Source of the DNA: Desmodesmus armatus
Lineage: Eukaryota; Chlorophyta; Chlorophyceae; Sphaeropleales; Scenedesmaceae
Length of the DNA: 64,000 nt
NCBI GenBank assembly: GCA_007449985.2
Contig: VIIQ02000674.1
Span: forward strand, 152,628 to 216,627
Direction of reading: 5' to 3'
Shown: positions 62,201-64,000 of the stretch, piece after piece
Position numbering within the stretch: the stretch's first letter is position 1
Layout of the letters: each line of letters starts with the position of its first letter
The notes under the pieces: generated by a model
What the model was told of the DNA's origin: nothing
The model's input: only the letters and a program-made list of their open reading frames with translations
Databases searched by the model: none
Program-made: the position numbers and the translations under genes

Positions 62201-63510
62201 CTGGTTCGCTACACTGGGACACGACCCGCTTGCATGGCGGGCTACCCAATGGAACCGCCAAAGGCAACTGTCATGCATCTGTCTGCCCAAGGGACTGACA
62301 TTCATACGGACCTGTCTCCTTTCCTGCATGTCTGACTCGCCCCCTCCAAGGCCCCCAGAGGGTCTTCCAGTCCTCCTCCTCCTCCTCACTCTCCTCCTCA
62401 CTCTCTTCGCCCTCGTCAGACTCTGCAGCCCACAAAGACAAGTACGTATATATGCAGCCATGTTGGCATCTGGGCTTGCTAGTATGCTCAGCTCTGCCTG
62501 GGGATGGGGCATACATTCTGCTGACAGCTGCACACAACAGCAGGACAGCTGCAGAGCCTTCTTCTCATTGGTTTGCTTCACATCTTCCAATGTGCTTACC
62601 CTGGTGTGCTGCCCTGCGCTGCCGCTTGCTGCCTCGTTGGGTGCCTGCAAGGAACAACATATTTCATTTGGAAGTGTGTGGCAGACTGTTGAGGCAACAT
62701 GCAGGTTGGCGACCGCGCTGCCACTGTCATTGCCTGCACATGGTGAGAACATCTCACCACCACACCACTGCTGTTGCTGGCTGATTGCTTAATATCGGAA
62801 GGCGGGGACCCTGCCATGCTCACCACCCCACCAACTGCTGTTGCTGGCTGTCTGATACTATGCTTAAATTCGAAAGGGGATCCCTGCCATGCAGACATTT
62901 AGGTAGGGGTTCTTCTGCTGCTTGCTGGCACAATTGAGCACATAGGCACTCACCCCCACGGCGCTCCTTGCGTCTGCCCGTTCGCTTGGAAGCTGCAAAG
63001 GCACAGGAACATGGCAAAAGTCCATTGAGAGCCAGCATATGGAGCTAGCATATGCAACCATGCATGCAGCATGCACTGCAGCGCTGCACAGCAGCTGTCA
63101 GATGGTGCAGTGGGTACATAGCTCTCACCACCACGGCGCTCAACAGCAACCTGCACCGCCTTGTACTCTTCTAGGGCCTCTTCAATCCGGTAGTCTGGCA
63201 TCTCCTGCTGCAACGCCTCCAGTACACTAACCAAGACACCAGGTGGGATGGTGTTGGTGTGCTCAAAGATCAGGTCACCCTTCCCGACTGGCAGCACCAC
63301 GAGAATCCCGACCTCTCCACGTGGCATGTTCTTGAAAGCCGCAATGGTCTTCAACTTGATGGAGTACCGTTGCTTAGCTGGCGTCATTTGTGTCTTTCGG
63401 CCCTTCCCCTCACGCAGCGCCTTGAGAGTGCGCCCGCCGGGTGCATCTTTGCCGTCATTTGAGTCATCTTTATCTTCACCGATGTTTTCACGACGCCTTT
63501 TCCTGCTCAT
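59258..63510 (-). CDS. Charged, probably nuclear protein of unknown function, 14 exons
   Basis: Exons: 63510-63129, 62992-62954, 62644-62600, 62422-62312, 62134-62030, 61872-61687, 61588-61511, 61352-61176, 61051-61016, 60854-60795, 60613-60563, 60364-60305, 59966-59671, 59467-59258. All but the last join are phase 1, so internal exons can be added or lost without frame damage; about 611 aa. The start MSRKRRREN is nuclear-signal-like. Residues ~45-105 (QRYSIKLKTIAAFKN, GEVGILVVLPVGKGDLIFE) form the best-conserved-looking domain. Then come basic linkers (KRTGRRKERR, GSKRQRR), an acidic run (SEEESEEEEED), helical modules (EQQALVEAAV), a Gln/Ala-rich part and a charged helical C-terminus. No family is recognised; chromatin or RNA association is a guess from composition. 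The exon 4 donor (GTCCGT) is weak. Confidence 0.7.
60305..61064 (-). repeat. Tandemly duplicated exon pair, both copies in frame
   Basis: Exons 61051-61016 and 60613-60563 are homologous (Gly/Ala-rich, ending GCGCAG|GTATG), as are 60854-60795 and 60364-60305 (ending GATGCATCAG/GCTGCATCAG|GTGCGA). Introns between them match too (GTGGCTCAC(G/A)TGGTGT.TGTCTG.TCT.GCTAG). Unlike PRP16, these copies stay open and spliceable. Confidence 0.85.
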
Positions 63511-64000
63511 CTGTGCACAAGTATGTGTATGTCAACTGCAAGGGTTGCTCGGATGAAGAGCGAACGATGTGATTTATGATGTGACTGTTTGCGTTGAGAA
63601 AAACATATGGAGAGATCCCATAGAAGGAAGCCACTGGTTGCATTTCAAACCCCAACCAAATTCAAATTGTAACAGTAGTCAGCATTGTATGCAGCTCGCA
63701 ACAAACCAGCAGACGCGTGGCGTGGCTCTGGTCAATAGTGTCAATTGTCGTCTCTCTGTGTGGCTATGCAGCCCTTGAAGGGGGGGTGGAAGTGCAATCT
63801 GTTTTGTGCATGGTGTGCTTGTGGTCAGAAGATCATTTGAGCAATCAAAATTGCGGCGGAAGGCTGTTGTTGGATACCCAAGAGCTGAATACCCAAGAGT
63901 TGAATACCCACAAGTGAGCCTTGTGATAGCTGCGGCTGGCTGTGCAGCCGCCAGGGGGGGGGGGGGGGGGGTCCACCGGGTGCATGCTAGGGGCCACCAT
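63511..64000. other. Upstream flank of the 59-63 kb gene
   Basis: No gene seen. Short repeats of (T/C)GAATACCCA(A/C)(G/A)AG at about 63875-63915 and a long G-run at about 63954-63971, near the window end. Confidence 0.6.

Overview
The window is nuclear DNA of a green alga. Genes are broken by many short GT-AG introns with TGCAG acceptors. CAG/CTG codon runs and long G/C homopolymers are abundant, and candidate poly(A) signals are TGTAA. Three protein types also point to chlorophyte algae: a plastid GNAT, a large beta-helix/polytopic surface protein and a KDZ transposase. Style and repeat load suggest Volvocales, perhaps Haematococcus-like; the genus is an inference. I found no rRNA, tRNA, CRISPR or bacterial operon.

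Layout. 402-628 (+): last exon of a Gln-rich protein cut by the window edge. 2647-7022 (-): beta-helix membrane protein with one frame break. 7.0-9.7 kb: gene-poor, with giant G-runs and a dispersed repeat. 9666-11922 (-): plastid NSI/SNAT-type N-acetyltransferase in four exons. 12440-30191 (+): the splicing helicase PRP16/DHX38, 25 exons, about 1378 aa. 30.2-34.6 kb: no convincing gene. 34585-35781 (-): orphan gene fragment. 37568-41606 (-): TauE/SafE-type membrane transporter. 42322-47050 (-) and 49660-51216 (+): divergent pair of secreted choloylglycine-hydrolase-like (Ntn) genes, the second truncated. 51817-56346 (+): KDZ-superfamily transposase in seven exons. 59258-63510 (-): 14-exon, about 611-aa charged protein of unknown function, partly built from repeated exons.

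The main discovery is in PRP16. Twelve of its 25 exons are accompanied by tandem, decayed partial copies, at least 32 in all, each carrying part of the neighbouring intron. In one intron six decoys with intact 3' splice sites precede the real exon at about 120-bp spacing. The host gene encodes a helicase that acts at the second step of splicing. Related exon duplications occur in the transporter gene and in the 59-63 kb gene, so this looks like a genome-level habit of short tandem duplication across intron-exon borders. Introns also hold three long foldback elements, and one hairpin repeat family shows compensatory stem changes.

Exon models come from reading frame, GT/AG borders and phase agreement, plus family alignment recalled from general knowledge. 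No search or RNA evidence was available.
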